Assembly (NCBI GenBank): GCA_945863875.1
Contig: CAMBBS010000014.1
Location: 1-64,000, forward strand
Length of the DNA stretch: 64,000 nucleotides
DNA from: Desulfopila aestuarii DSM 18488
GTDB lineage: Bacteria > Desulfobacterota > Desulfobulbia > Desulfobulbales > Desulfocapsaceae
Direction of reading: 5' to 3'
A program made the position numbers and the translations under genes. Positions 18,163-28,066 of this stretch are shown one piece after another. The stretch's first letter is position 1, and each line of letters starts with the position of its first letter. Under the pieces are notes generated by a model. It had not been told where the DNA came from. It did no database searches and saw only the letters and a program-made list of their open reading frames with translations.

Positions 18163-19541
18163 AAATGCGTTCTCTGTTCCCTCAGGTTATGATGTTGTTG
18201 CTGTCTGCTCTGTTCAGCGGCTGTGCCCTGGGTCCGGATTATCAGCGGCCGGACCTGGTCTTGCCGGATAATTTTCGCACCGGAAAAAATGGCCTAACGG
18301 CCGATTCTTTTGGCGATCTCCACTGGCAGTCGGTTTATGGTGACCCGGCCGTGCAGGTGCTCATTAAAGAGGCCCTGGCGGCCGCTCCGGATCTTCTTTT
18401 GGCTGAGGCCAGGGTGCGCGAGGCCGAGGCCGTCGCCGGAGTGGTGCGTGCCGATCTTTTTCCGCAGCTGGGGCTGAATTTCACCACCTCCCCCATTGCC
18501 AGGCCGGAGGGCAAGCAGCTGGCTTCGAGTTTCACCGGTGGCGCTGCCGTCAGCTGGCAGCTCGATCTCTGGGGGCGCCTGCGCCGCGCCAGTGAGGCGG
18601 CCAGGGCGGATCTCATGGCCACGGAGGATGCGCGCAGAGGAGTTGTCACCTCGTTGATTGCCGATGTTGCCGGTCGCTATTATCAACTGGCCGCCGAGCG
18701 AGATGCCTATCAGGTGGCAACGCGAACCGCCGCCAACCAGCGTGACGCCCTGCAACTCATTGAGCGGCTGTCCAAAGCCGGTATTGCCACCGATGCCGAA
18801 GTGCGGCAGCAGGAAGTTGCTCTGGCTGTCACCGAGGCATCACTGCCCACCCTGCGCATGCAAATGGCCACTTCGGAAAATGGCTTATCCATCCTGCTCG
18901 GCCGCATTCCCGGGGCTATTTCCATCGATCCGCTGTCGGTTCCGGAGGTGCCCGACGCGGTTCCGGCCGGTTTACCGAGCCGGCTGCTCGAGCGCAGGCC
19001 CGATGTTCGGGCTGCGGAACAGCAGCTTATTGCCGCCAATGCCAGGGTGGGGGAGGCCAAAGCACGCTTTTTCCCAAACATTTCTCTTACCGGCCTCTTT
19101 GGCAGAGTGAGCACGGAAGCCGCTGATGTGCTGACCGGCGGGGCGGCGACTGTCGCTTCGCTTGGGGCCGATGCCCTGCAGCCGCTTTTTGCTGGAAAGT
19201 TTTATCTGTATAATTATGCAACCGCCCTCGCCAGGCTGGATCAGGCGCTCACCATTTATCGCCGGACCGTGCTGGTCGCTCTGGCGGAAGTTGCCACGGC
19301 GCTTACCAGTTATCAGGAGGCAGGCGTATTGCTGGCGGTGCAGGAGCGTCGGGTGGCTTCCGCCCGTGAAGCCTTGCGCCTGTCCGAGCTGCGCTACCGC
19401 TCCGGGGTGGTGAGCTTCATTGAGGTCCTTGACGCCCAGCGGCAGCTTTTTGCCGCCGAAACCGAGCAGGTCGACAGCCTGTTTGAACGTCGCCTGTCCC
19501 TCAGCCAAATCTATCTCGCTCTCGGTGGCGGCTGGGAGTAA
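18159..19541 (+). CDS. NodT/OprM-family outer membrane efflux lipoprotein
   Basis: 460 residues. The signal peptide ends in the lipobox LFSGC, giving a lipid-anchored cysteine, followed by the ALGPDYQRP motif seen at the start of nearly all OprM-type factors. Two OEP repeats follow; LLERRPDVRAAEQQLIAANARVGEAKA is the inter-repeat signature of the NodT group. ATGA overlap with the pump gene shows translational coupling. Completes a tripartite AcrA-AcrB-TolC type exporter. No local regulator gene is adjacent. Confidence 0.92.
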   Translation: MKMRSLFPQVMMLLLSALFSGCALGPDYQRPDLVLPDNFRTGKNGLTADSFGDLHWQSVYGDPAVQVLIKEALAAAPDLLLAEARVREAEAVAGVVRADLFPQLGLNFTTSPIARPEGKQLASSFTGGAAVSWQLDLWGRLRRASEAARADLMATEDARRGVVTSLIADVAGRYYQLAAERDAYQVATRTAANQRDALQLIERLSKAGIATDAEVRQQEVALAVTEASLPTLRMQMATSENGLSILLGRIPGAISIDPLSVPEVPDAVPAGLPSRLLERRPDVRAAEQQLIAANARVGEAKARFFPNISLTGLFGRVSTEAADVLTGGAATVASLGADALQPLFAGKFYLYNYATALARLDQALTIYRRTVLVALAEVATALTSYQEAGVLLAVQERRVASAREALRLSELRYRSGVVSFIEVLDAQRQLFAAETEQVDSLFERRLSLSQIYLALGGGWE

Positions 19542-19636
19542 TCGGCCGAGATAAAATAAGTCGGCCGACGTGCACCCTGTCGATCTCTCCTGATACAGCG
19601 ACCAGTCGGTAGCGTTGGCGTCGGAACGCACTCTCT

Positions 19637-20410
19637 TTAGGAACCAAAACCTGCCGGTGTTGTACAGACCGGCTCTATCAGTGAGGAGGGTATCCAGCCT
19701 TGCCGATCCGTTTCATCGATCACATAGCTGAAATCGCCGTGTCTTTTTTGCGGATAGACCAGTCGACCCTCCGGCAGGGAACCGATCGATGCCGAGGAGG
19801 TAAAAGGCGAGAGGAGCAGCTTCGCATCCACTGCAATCACTATCGAAGGATTAAAGGAATGATAGCGGAACAGGGTTCCGGCGATGGCCAGGCAGAGGAG
19901 CAGGCAGCAGCTTGTTGTCACGCCGAAGTACAGTTGCCTGGAAAAGCGATATTTCATTGCCGCCGCCTGAAAAATGGTCAGTAGAATGAGGGAAAACAAG
20001 AGCAGAGCGGTCCACTGGTTTAGGTTCAACAGTTGCAGGAGGCGCTCAGTTCGTGAAGATTCCCTTGGGAAGAGGCCATTTTCTTTTTTCACCAGCTGGA
20101 GATTACCGGAGATATCCGGATCCGAGGGGGCAAGCCGCAGGGCCCTTTCATAGTTGAGGACGGCCTGCCCTGGTTGTCCCGAGAGTGCATAGCTGTTGGC
20201 CAGATTGTAAAGCACCGATGGTGAATAGCCCGTTGTTGTGATTATCTGCCGGTATAGTGCAATGGCCTGGGCGTAATCGCCGCGGCTGTAGGCCGTATTT
20301 GCATCCTGGAAAAGAACCTCTTCAGCTGTACTGGCAAAAAGTCCTGGGGCTGGGCAAAGGATAACAAGCAGGGGCAGGATAAAAACGAGACGAAAGGCTG
20401 AACCGTTCAT
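19637..20410 (-). CDS. batE: BatE-like TPR/SH3 membrane protein
   Basis: 257 residues: signal peptide, TPR repeats (about residues 27-115; AEEVLFQDANTAYSRGDYAQAIALY and ILYNLANSYALSGQPGQAVLNYERAL-type helices), two membrane helices (near 134-182) and a C-terminal SH3-like domain (DRQGWIPSSLIEPV). This is the architecture of BatE of the Bacteroides aerotolerance operon. Last gene of the seven-gene operon; its start overlaps the batD stop by four bases. Function of Bat proteins is poorly defined; a role in envelope stress is inferred. Confidence 0.8.
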   Translation of the reverse strand: MNGSAFRLVFILPLLVILCPAPGLFASTAEEVLFQDANTAYSRGDYAQAIALYRQIITTTGYSPSVLYNLANSYALSGQPGQAVLNYERALRLAPSDPDISGNLQLVKKENGLFPRESSRTERLLQLLNLNQWTALLLFSLILLTIFQAAAMKYRFSRQLYFGVTTSCCLLLCLAIAGTLFRYHSFNPSIVIAVDAKLLLSPFTSSASIGSLPEGRLVYPQKRHGDFSYVIDETDRQGWIPSSLIEPVCTTPAGFGS

Positions 20411-22305
20411 AGTAAATTCTCCAGCTCCGTTTTTAGGGTAAGAAAGTAATCACGCATTTTTTCGTTGCTGAGGGTGGCTCCAGCATAGGCCGCCTCTTCA
20501 GCGGCACGGAAAATTACAATAAGCGGTGCATCCGCCGGCAGTCGATTGGAGATATCAGCCAGGCTGAGCGCCGCCGGTTCGATATGCCACAGCGGGCCGA
20601 GCTGGTTCTGGATGGCCGTTCGGCCATGGGTGAGAAAGGCCTGGCCGTCTCCTGCCGCCTGGGCCTGTTCAACATTTTTCAGGTCATTGTCAAGAAGGAG
20701 CTTTTTTTGCCGGTGCACTTCTCTTTCCGGATGATTGTCGATGTTTTTCCGCCGGAGTCTCAGGACCAAAAGAACCAGCAGGGAGAGCACACAGAGGACG
20801 GTCAGCGCCCGCAGCCAGCTGCTGGTAAGCAGCGGCGCGATGCGATGAGAAGAGATGCCGATCTCCAGATGGAGCGGTGCCAGTCCGGTAAGAGCCGGTG
20901 CCGGTCCGGCCAGGCTGGCCCCAGGCTGTGGCGGTTGGGCCTGATTCTTTGCTTGCATCGGCTGGCTGACCGTTGGCATGGAGGATTGCTGTAGGGAAAT
21001 GGCCAGCGCCTTGCTGGTCTTAGTGATATATTTTTTTTCCCGGGGGGCAAAATAGCTAAAGGAAAGTGGCGGAATGGCCGTCACTGAATCGTTTTTGGCG
21101 ACAATGGCCTGTTCAAAATTTTTTTTGCCGGCAGAACCATCGCCTCTTTTGGTGAAGTTTGCCGTGGGTGAGTAGGTTTTCCAGTCGCCATTTTCCGGAA
21201 AAACAGGTGCCTCCACCCGGTCAAAATTGCCCGAGCCGGAGATCTCCATGGTCATGGTTATCGGTTCCCCGATCTCGACCTCGATCGGTTTCGCCGTCAC
21301 CTCGAAGTCAAAATCCCCGACGGCGCCGGTAAAGGTGTCGGGCTGATTTTCAGAGGGCAGGGGGAGGACATGAAAGACAATCTCCGGGCTCACCGAGACG
21401 ATTGGCTTGCGCTGATGACCGCCGAAAAAACTGTCCAAAGCGGAATCGTTAAAAAAGGGGTCGTCGTACAGGCTATTGCCAGCAAAAGGAGAGGAGTTGC
21501 CGCGTTTCTGGGGGATGAGCAGGGTCGCATCAAGGGAAAAACGGATGGCATGTTCGCCGGTTTTTACCCCGGTGAGACTGGTGTCCCAGGTAAGCACATG
21601 GTACATCCTGCCTTTGAGCGATTCCTGAGTCTGCTGCGGTTTGTCCGGCAACGGCGACATGACCACGCCGTCCCCGTTGAGAGTCGGCAGCGAAGAGATA
21701 TCGGCGCGGTAGGCCTGGGTGAAATAGGCTTTTATGGTCAGCGGAACGATCTCGCCGGAATAATGGCTGCCGGATTCTTGGGAAATGCGCAAAAAGGCAA
21801 TTTCGTCCGCTGTCTGGTCGGCCTCTCCGGCATAGCCGGGAGGCTGCTGCCCCGTTGGTGTGACTTGAAACTGCAATGGTTCGGTGAAAAAAGAGTCTCC
21901 GCCTGCGGTTACTTTAATCGGCGGAATGGTATAAGCTCCGGGTTTCTCAGCCTGGACAAGGTAGTTGTGGGAGATTGAGGAAGAGACGGCACCGTTGACT
22001 ACGCTGATCTGGCTTGAAGAACCACGGTTATGCAGACGGATGTTGTCGATTTCCGGCAATGCAATATCGGCGTTGCGACTGGTGCCGGTAACCGTTATGG
22101 TCAATCTTGCCACTTTATCCTGGGGAAATGACTGATGGCTGAGTGAGGCCTCGACGGAAACCCCGGCAGAGGCGGACAGCGTCCCGGGACCCACGATGCA
22201 AAGGCAGAGGGCAAGGATTGCCGGGGCGCAAAAAAATAGTCTCGTGAAGGCGCGTATGCCGTTTATCGAGAAAAGATGCTGCATATGTCGTCGTTGGTGT
22301 TGCAT
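20407..22305 (-). CDS. batD: BatD-like oxygen-tolerance protein
   Basis: 632 residues with a signal peptide, repeated Ig-like beta domains (ASVEASLSHQSFPQDKVARLTITVTG is the typical BatD opening) and one membrane helix near residues 475-495 followed by a cytoplasmic tail. The domain family is BatD (oxygen tolerance). Start ATG overlaps the stop of the upstream VWA-TPR gene (TAATG). It probably holds the VWA partners in a periplasmic complex; this is inference from operon conservation. Confidence 0.85.
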   Translation of the reverse strand: MQHQRRHMQHLFSINGIRAFTRLFFCAPAILALCLCIVGPGTLSASAGVSVEASLSHQSFPQDKVARLTITVTGTSRNADIALPEIDNIRLHNRGSSSQISVVNGAVSSSISHNYLVQAEKPGAYTIPPIKVTAGGDSFFTEPLQFQVTPTGQQPPGYAGEADQTADEIAFLRISQESGSHYSGEIVPLTIKAYFTQAYRADISSLPTLNGDGVVMSPLPDKPQQTQESLKGRMYHVLTWDTSLTGVKTGEHAIRFSLDATLLIPQKRGNSSPFAGNSLYDDPFFNDSALDSFFGGHQRKPIVSVSPEIVFHVLPLPSENQPDTFTGAVGDFDFEVTAKPIEVEIGEPITMTMEISGSGNFDRVEAPVFPENGDWKTYSPTANFTKRGDGSAGKKNFEQAIVAKNDSVTAIPPLSFSYFAPREKKYITKTSKALAISLQQSSMPTVSQPMQAKNQAQPPQPGASLAGPAPALTGLAPLHLEIGISSHRIAPLLTSSWLRALTVLCVLSLLVLLVLRLRRKNIDNHPEREVHRQKKLLLDNDLKNVEQAQAAGDGQAFLTHGRTAIQNQLGPLWHIEPAALSLADISNRLPADAPLIVIFRAAEEAAYAGATLSNEKMRDYFLTLKTELENLL

Positions 22306-24275
22306 TACCAGTCTTTATCTATATCGTTGCCATTAATTCCAGGATCTGACGGAACAAAATTCAGTTCGCCTTCCTCATTTTTCAGGGCGTTAAGCAGACT
22401 CTCCGCCTCTTCTCTGGTCATTTTACCGAGTTGCTGTCGCTGTCCATCACCTTCTGCCTGGTTCGCCTGGTCTGTTGGCTGGTTCTTTTCCTCCGGCGAT
22501 TCATCTACAGGGGCCGGTTGGTCTTCTTTGCCGGCGGTGTTTTCTGTTTCCTGAGGCCTCTCGGGACGAGTTTCCTGGTCATTGCCCCCTGCATCCTGCT
22601 TTTTCTTTGACTGACCGTCTTCTGCCTGCTGCGGGTTTTTGTCCGGCTCCGGGTCACCATTCTGTTGCTGCTCTTTTGTCTCTCCGTTCTGGTCCTGTTC
22701 CTGGGTTTTATCCTTGTCCTGCTGGTCTCTTTGATTCTCTTCGTTCTGCTGTTTTTGCTGCTGCTGCTGTTTTTCCAGCTCCTCCAGACGTTTTTGGATA
22801 ATATTTTGGTTATGCCTGGCATCGGCGTCATCCGGATCGAGCTGCAGAGCCGAGTCCAGGGAATTCACCGCCTGTTTCCACTGGTTGAGGGTGGTAGCCG
22901 GATCGGCCTGCTGTACCTCCACACCTTTCTGATAATAGCTGTTTCCTCTATTGTAGTAGGCCTTTTTCTGCAGTTCGACATCATCGCTTTTCAGCGCCTT
23001 GGTGAAGGCGTCGATGGCATCGTCGAACATATTGTTTTTATAGGTGGCTGTACCGTAATTATAGAGCAGCTGGGGATCACTGGGAGCCTCCTGCAGTTTT
23101 TCCCGGTAATATTCCGATGCCTGGAGATAGTCTCCCTGATTAAACGCCTCCTCGCCTCTGGAACAGGAGGCCTCAGGGGTGATGCCGAGGCCGAGCAGCA
23201 GGAGAAGCAGGGTGATTTCCGTCACTTTTTTTCCTCGCCTGCCGATGCGACGCAGGGTTGTTAAAAAAGACAGGGTACGGGTCTTTTTCCTCTCTCCCAC
23301 CAGCAGCTCAAGGATGAGAAATAACAGGGCGGCCGCAAGTGGCCATTCGAATCTTTCCAGCGGTACTTTCTGCCGCCGTTCCGCCAGTTCTTCTTTCGGA
23401 ATAAGGGCGAGTTTCTGTTGATAGATGGTCTCCAACCCTTCCCCGGCTGGCCCAAGAGGAACATACAGGCCGTTACTTTTTTCGGCAAGAGCCGAGAGTG
23501 TCGTTCCATCTAGTCGGGAGGTGACAAAGTTACCCTGGTCGTCTTTGACAAAGCCCTGGCCGATGGGGCCTGCCAGTGGAATGAGTTCGCCCTCGCTGGT
23601 GCCGACCCCAACGGTATATATGGTTAATCCCTGTTTTGCGGCCTCTTCCGCGGCCTTTACCGCATCACCCTGCAGATTCTCGCCGTCGGTTAAGATAATG
23701 AGAATTTTATGATTCGCCGCATTATTCAAGGTCTTGACCGCCGTGTCGATGACCGCCGCAATATTGGTGCCGCCCCTGGGAATAATGTCTGTTGTTACCG
23801 CTGCAAGAGAGTCTGCAAAAGCGCTGTAGTCAAGGGTCAGAGGGCACATCAGGTAGGCTGATCCGGCAAAGGGCATGAGACCGACCCGGTCCCCCTCCAG
23901 CTGTTCGACAAAATCGAGTATCGCCAGATGGGCCCTTTTGAGGCGGTTCGGTTTAATATCTTCGGCCAGCATGCTTTTCGAGGTATCAAGAGCAAAGAGC
24001 AGGTCGATACCTTTGCGCTTTATATCAACCCACTGGAAGCCATACTGCGGACGGGCCAGCGCGGCAAAACACATAAAGACCGCGAGCAGCAGGAGCATGC
24101 TTTTATACCGTCTCCTGTTTCCCGAGACATTACGGGTCAGTCGGCCGAGGAGCTGATGGGCGGCAAATTTTTCCAGGGCCACTTGCCGCCGTGTGTACAT
24201 GAGGCGGAAAAGGAGGATGAGGCCGATACAGGCAAGAAGACCGATAATTAACCAGTGCGGCTGAGCAAAGTCCAT
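22305..24275 (-). CDS. VWA-domain and TPR fusion protein (BatB/BatC-like)
   Basis: 656 residues joining what are often two genes. The N-terminal half is BatB-like: two membrane helices, then a von Willebrand A domain with an intact MIDAS motif (FALDTSKSM, about residues 93-101) and ILTDGEN. After a further helix and a helix near residue 355 come TPR repeats (about 375-490; YNYGTATYKNNMFDDAIDAF, YYNRGNSYYQKG), as in BatC. The C-terminal 150 residues are low-complexity, rich in Q, E, K, D and N. In the middle of the MoxR/Bat operon. Confidence 0.85.
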   Translation of the reverse strand: MDFAQPHWLIIGLLACIGLILLFRLMYTRRQVALEKFAAHQLLGRLTRNVSGNRRRYKSMLLLLAVFMCFAALARPQYGFQWVDIKRKGIDLLFALDTSKSMLAEDIKPNRLKRAHLAILDFVEQLEGDRVGLMPFAGSAYLMCPLTLDYSAFADSLAAVTTDIIPRGGTNIAAVIDTAVKTLNNAANHKILIILTDGENLQGDAVKAAEEAAKQGLTIYTVGVGTSEGELIPLAGPIGQGFVKDDQGNFVTSRLDGTTLSALAEKSNGLYVPLGPAGEGLETIYQQKLALIPKEELAERRQKVPLERFEWPLAAALLFLILELLVGERKKTRTLSFLTTLRRIGRRGKKVTEITLLLLLLGLGITPEASCSRGEEAFNQGDYLQASEYYREKLQEAPSDPQLLYNYGTATYKNNMFDDAIDAFTKALKSDDVELQKKAYYNRGNSYYQKGVEVQQADPATTLNQWKQAVNSLDSALQLDPDDADARHNQNIIQKRLEELEKQQQQQKQQNEENQRDQQDKDKTQEQDQNGETKEQQQNGDPEPDKNPQQAEDGQSKKKQDAGGNDQETRPERPQETENTAGKEDQPAPVDESPEEKNQPTDQANQAEGDGQRQQLGKMTREEAESLLNALKNEEGELNFVPSDPGINGNDIDKDW

Positions 24276-24287
24276 AATTGTTTCCTC

Positions 24288-25274
24288 TTAAGGCAGCTTC
24301 TTGCGCGACTGAAAGATTTCCAGACCGAGCAGGATTAACGCACCAAGAACACAATAGAAGAACAGCTCCCGGTAGGACTCAAACTTTTTGATGGTTCTCG
24401 TTGTCGTCTCCATTTTGTTGATTTCATCGTAGATTTTGGCAAGAGAAGCAGTGTCGGTGGCCCGAAAGTAGATGGCCCCGGTTTTTTCGGCCACCTTGGT
24501 CAGTGTTTCTTCATCGATATCCACCTTGACCCGCATAAGTCGGCGGCGGCCAAAGTTGTCGGTGACCGGCATTGGTGCCTCGCCACGGGTACCGGCGCCG
24601 ATGGTATAGGCTTTGATATGCAGTGTCTCCGCGGCTTCGGCGGCAATAAGCGGGGGGACACGGCCGGCATTGTTCATCCCGTCGGTGAGCAGGATTAAAA
24701 TCCGCGATTTGGCTTCTCTATCTCTCAGTCGATTGGTACCGCTGCCGATGGCGGAACCGATGGCCGTGCCATCTTCGATCATGCCTATCTGTAATGATTC
24801 TAGCCTGTTTCGTAACCAACTGTGGTCAAGAGTCAGGGGGCTGACTAGGTAGGGACGGCCGGCAAAGGCCAGCAGGCCGATCCGGTCGTTGGGCCGTTGT
24901 TCAATGAATTCATCAACCACCTTTTTCACCACCTCAAGCCGGTTGGCAGGTCGGCCGCCGAGGGTGAAATCCATGGCCTCCATGGACCCGGAAACGTCGA
25001 CCGCGAGCAGGATATCAATGCCGCTCGCCTCAATTTCCGTGGTACTGCTGCCGAGCTGCGGTCGGGCCAGGGCCAGGATGAGAAGAAAGAGCACGACCAG
25101 GCGAAGGAGGAAGTGGAGGGTACCTGGTCGTGTCTTTCTCGCTCCGGCAAGAGATGCGGCGAGAGAGGTGGTTGAGAACAGCAGGGCCGGGGCACCGCCG
25201 GGTCGGCCATACAAAAAGGCCAGCAGGGGCAGCAGGGTGAGCAGCCATAGCAGTTCGGGGTGGAGAAATCTCAT
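24288..25274 (-). CDS. batA: BatA-like VWA-domain membrane protein
   Basis: 328 residues: two N-terminal membrane helices (LLWLLTLLPLLAFLYG; FLLRLVVLFLLILALARPQL), a von Willebrand A domain with MIDAS motif AVDVSGSM (near 92-99) and LLTDGMNN, and a C-terminal membrane helix (FFYCVLGALILLGLEIF). This is the classical BatA layout. It overlaps the upstream DUF4381 gene by four bases and is followed by the paralogous VWA-TPR gene after 12 bases. The MIDAS suggests metal-dependent protein binding in the periplasm-facing or cytoplasmic complex served by MoxR. Confidence 0.88.
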   Translation of the reverse strand: MRFLHPELLWLLTLLPLLAFLYGRPGGAPALLFSTTSLAASLAGARKTRPGTLHFLLRLVVLFLLILALARPQLGSSTTEIEASGIDILLAVDVSGSMEAMDFTLGGRPANRLEVVKKVVDEFIEQRPNDRIGLLAFAGRPYLVSPLTLDHSWLRNRLESLQIGMIEDGTAIGSAIGSGTNRLRDREAKSRILILLTDGMNNAGRVPPLIAAEAAETLHIKAYTIGAGTRGEAPMPVTDNFGRRRLMRVKVDIDEETLTKVAEKTGAIYFRATDTASLAKIYDEINKMETTTRTIKKFESYRELFFYCVLGALILLGLEIFQSRKKLP

Positions 25275-25993
25275 GACCGACCCCGTTTGTATGGTGCGGC
25301 CGGCATCGGCGGTTTCAACGGCTTCGAAGATTTTGCGAAGTTCGGTGGTTCGTTTGGTACTGTTTTTTGCACAAAATTGGTCACAGCGGCTTCCATCTGT
25401 TCGAGATGGTCTGGCTGCGGCAGATGGTGGGCAAATTTGGCCATATCCGCCTGTTCAAGACAATCCTGCAGGGCTGTTTGATATGTCCGCAGGGGCGAGC
25501 TGTCGCCGATACCGGTCAGGCTGTGGAGAAACTCCCGGGTGGTCTGCCGGGTTGACTGGATGGCAAAGCGTGATTCGATATAGGCACGCAGGATCTGGCT
25601 GACCCTGTCCATGTACAGGATACCCCGTTCCGCATTGGCCAGACTTTTCGCCTCGGCAAGATCAAGAAAGGCACGTTCCCACGGCGGCATGGGGGGTGGT
25701 GCCGGTAATTTTTTATTTTTCAGGTACCAGAAGATGAGCGCGGCGATGACCAGCAGCAGGCAAATGACGCCGGCTATTATCAGATAGGGCGGTTGCTCGG
25801 CGATGACCACCGGTCCGATAATGTCGCGTAATTCTCCATCCTGAGCGGAAAGAGGCTGGTTCTGTGGTGCCGGGCCGTTTTTTTGCGTCTCCTGCAGGAG
25901 TGTTAACCGGGCCTCGCCGCTGTTCTGTGCTATGCTGCCGACAGGCAGGAAAATGAGCAATAGAACAATGCATAAAAAGCGGCCTCTGCTCAC
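25271..25993 (-). CDS. DUF4381-like membrane protein of the MoxR/Bat operon
   Basis: 240 residues with a signal peptide or N-terminal helix, a short linker, one membrane helix (YLIIAGVICLLLVIAALIFWYL, about residues 69-90) and a helical cytoplasmic domain containing RAYIESRFAIQSTRQTTREFL, the typical DUF4381 segment. The gene overlaps both neighbours by four bases. Genes of this type sit between DUF58 and BatA genes in many Proteobacteria; molecular role unknown. Confidence 0.75.
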   Translation of the reverse strand: MSRGRFLCIVLLLIFLPVGSIAQNSGEARLTLLQETQKNGPAPQNQPLSAQDGELRDIIGPVVIAEQPPYLIIAGVICLLLVIAALIFWYLKNKKLPAPPPMPPWERAFLDLAEAKSLANAERGILYMDRVSQILRAYIESRFAIQSTRQTTREFLHSLTGIGDSSPLRTYQTALQDCLEQADMAKFAHHLPQPDHLEQMEAAVTNFVQKTVPNEPPNFAKSSKPLKPPMPAAPYKRGRS

Positions 25994-26901
25994 GACGCCC
26001 TCCCTTTCCGGGCACGGAAAAAACTGAGCAGCGCCGGTAGATACGACGTGTCGGTAAAGAGATCGAGGCGGTCAATGCCCACCGAGCGCAGGGCTTTCTG
26101 CACCATTTTTTGCCTGGCCCCGGCCATGGTCTGGTACTGTTGCCTGATCAATGGATCGGAGGTGTTCAGGTCGACCTGCGTACCGCTTTCGGCGTCTTCG
26201 AGCGTGATCCAGCCGACATCGGGAAGCTCGAACTCCCGTGGGTCGGAGACGATCATAGCGATCAGGTCATGCCGCCGGTTGCTGATCTGCAGTTTTGGCT
26301 GCAGTTCCTTGAGATCCTCCTCGAAGTTATTTGGCAGGCAGAAATCGGAGATGAGAAAAGCGACACATTTTCTCTTGATGACCCGGCTGGTAAAATCGAG
26401 GGGGACCTTCAGGTCGGTTTTTCGGCCTTTGGCCTCGAAAAAAAGTATTTCCCGGATGATGCGCAGAATGTGACCCCGGCCTTTTTTCGGCGGAATATAC
26501 AGTTCGACCGCATCGGTAAAGAGGATAAGGCCGACCTTGTCGTTATTGCGAACCGCCGAAAAGGCCAGCACCGAGCCCAGTTCGGCCATCATCTCCCGCT
26601 TGGAGCTGTTGACGGAACCAAAGTCCCCGGAGCCGCTGATGTCGATCATCAGTATGATGGTCATTTCCCGTTCTTCGGTGAATTTCTTGATATGTGGGAT
26701 GCCGGTGCGGGCAGTGACATTCCAGTCGATAGTGCGGATATCATCCCCCGGCACATATTCACGGACCTCGTCAAAGTTCATGCCGCGGCCTTTGAAAACC
26801 GACTGATAGCTGCCGGCCAGGCTGTCGTTGACCAGGCGGTTGGTCCGTACCTCGATCTGGCGGACTTTTTTGAGGATTTCCCGGGTGAGCAATGTGTCCA
26901 T
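25990..26901 (-). CDS. DUF58 domain protein
   Basis: 303 residues. The DUF58 signature is clear: LAGSYQSVFKGRGMNFDEVREYVPGDDIRTIDWNVTAR in pieces (FKGRG, EVREYVPGDD, IDWNVTAR) around residues 28-65, followed by a degenerate VWA fold with MIDAS-like LMIDISGSG and SDFCLP. A cytosolic partner of MoxR ATPases. It sits 17 bases downstream of moxR and overlaps the next gene by four bases. Confidence 0.9.
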   Translation of the reverse strand: MDTLLTREILKKVRQIEVRTNRLVNDSLAGSYQSVFKGRGMNFDEVREYVPGDDIRTIDWNVTARTGIPHIKKFTEEREMTIILMIDISGSGDFGSVNSSKREMMAELGSVLAFSAVRNNDKVGLILFTDAVELYIPPKKGRGHILRIIREILFFEAKGRKTDLKVPLDFTSRVIKRKCVAFLISDFCLPNNFEEDLKELQPKLQISNRRHDLIAMIVSDPREFELPDVGWITLEDAESGTQVDLNTSDPLIRQQYQTMAGARQKMVQKALRSVGIDRLDLFTDTSYLPALLSFFRARKGRAS

Positions 26902-26918
26902 GGTTGTTTTGCCGACAA

Positions 26919-27986
26919 TCAGGGCACTGGAACCGTATCGAGGATTTTTCTGATGATATCCTCGCTGCTGATCCCCTCGGCTTCCGCCTCGTAGCTGATG
27001 CGCAGGCGATGGCGCATGACATCGATAACCGAGGCTTTGACATCGTCCGGCGTTACATAACCCCTGCCGGCCAGAAAGGCGAGACAGCGGGAGACCGCCT
27101 TGAGATTGATGGTCGCCCGCGGTGAGGCACCGGTCTCGATATATTCTTTCAGCTCTAGCTGGAAAGTCTGCGGTTCGCGGGTGGCATAGACCAGGGAGAC
27201 GATATAATCTTTGATCTTGTCATCCATATAGATGGTGTTGATAACCTTTCTGGCGGCGAGGATATCACGGGGGTCGGTAACCGGGGTCACCAGCCTGTCG
27301 GTGTCGGTCTGGTCATAACTCTCGAGAATCTTTCGCTCTTCGGTTCTGCTCGGATAGCCGACGACCACCTTGAGCATGAAGCGGTCGACCTGGGCTTCGG
27401 GCAGCGGATAGGTCCCTTCCTGTTCAATGGGGTTCTGCGTGGCCAGGACAAGGAACAATTCGGGCAAATGGAAGGTCCTGTCGCCAATGGTCACCTGTTT
27501 TTCCTGCATGGCCTCGAGCAGCGCCGACTGCACTTTGGCCGGCGCGCGATTGATTTCATCGGCGAGAATGAGCGAGGCGAAGATCGGGCCCTGCTTTACC
27601 TCAAAGGTTGTCTGCTGCGGATTGTAAATCTGCGTGCCGATGATGTCGGCGGGCAGCATATCCGGGGTGAACTGGATTCGTCTAAAGTCGGTCTGAATTG
27701 CCCTGGCCAGGGTTTTTACCGCCAGGGTCTTGGCCAGGCCGGGCAGCCCTTCCAGAAGAATATGTCCCCCGGTGAGCAGGCCGATCAACAACCGTTCGAT
27801 AAGATGTTCCTGACCGATGATTACCTTGGAGAGTTCATACTTGAGCGGGGCGATCCAGCGTGAGCTCTCCTTGACCGTCTCGTTGATCCTCTGGATGGAA
27901 CTGTAGACATCGGTAGTTGACGGCGATTCCACTGAAGCTGATGGCGGATCTGTCGCGAGGGTGAACTGCGGAGCTTTATCGTACAT
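26919..27986 (-). CDS. moxR: MoxR-family AAA+ ATPase
   Basis: 355 residues. Walker A is GLPGLAKT within ILLEGLPGLAKTLAVK, Walker B is LILADEINRAP, and the sensor and MoxR hallmark ATQNPIEQEGTYPLPEAQVDRF is present in order. MoxR ATPases act as chaperones that modulate VWA-domain proteins encoded beside them. This is the first gene of the seven-gene minus-strand operon moxR, DUF58, DUF4381, batA, batB/C, batD, batE, whose members overlap or are a few bases apart. Confidence 0.93.
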   Translation of the reverse strand: MYDKAPQFTLATDPPSASVESPSTTDVYSSIQRINETVKESSRWIAPLKYELSKVIIGQEHLIERLLIGLLTGGHILLEGLPGLAKTLAVKTLARAIQTDFRRIQFTPDMLPADIIGTQIYNPQQTTFEVKQGPIFASLILADEINRAPAKVQSALLEAMQEKQVTIGDRTFHLPELFLVLATQNPIEQEGTYPLPEAQVDRFMLKVVVGYPSRTEERKILESYDQTDTDRLVTPVTDPRDILAARKVINTIYMDDKIKDYIVSLVYATREPQTFQLELKEYIETGASPRATINLKAVSRCLAFLAGRGYVTPDDVKASVIDVMRHRLRISYEAEAEGISSEDIIRKILDTVPVP

Positions 27987-28066
27987 GTGGATACGTCCTT
28001 AAGGCTGCTGGAAAGGTAAATTTTTAATCGGCGACTAGGTTGGACTGACAGTATATCGATAGAACA

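Noticed and set aside
19550-19571. Two TCGGCCGA palindromes after the OprM gene as a terminator
   Set aside because: Short, separately palindromic and without a T-run; probably chance in GC-rich sequence.
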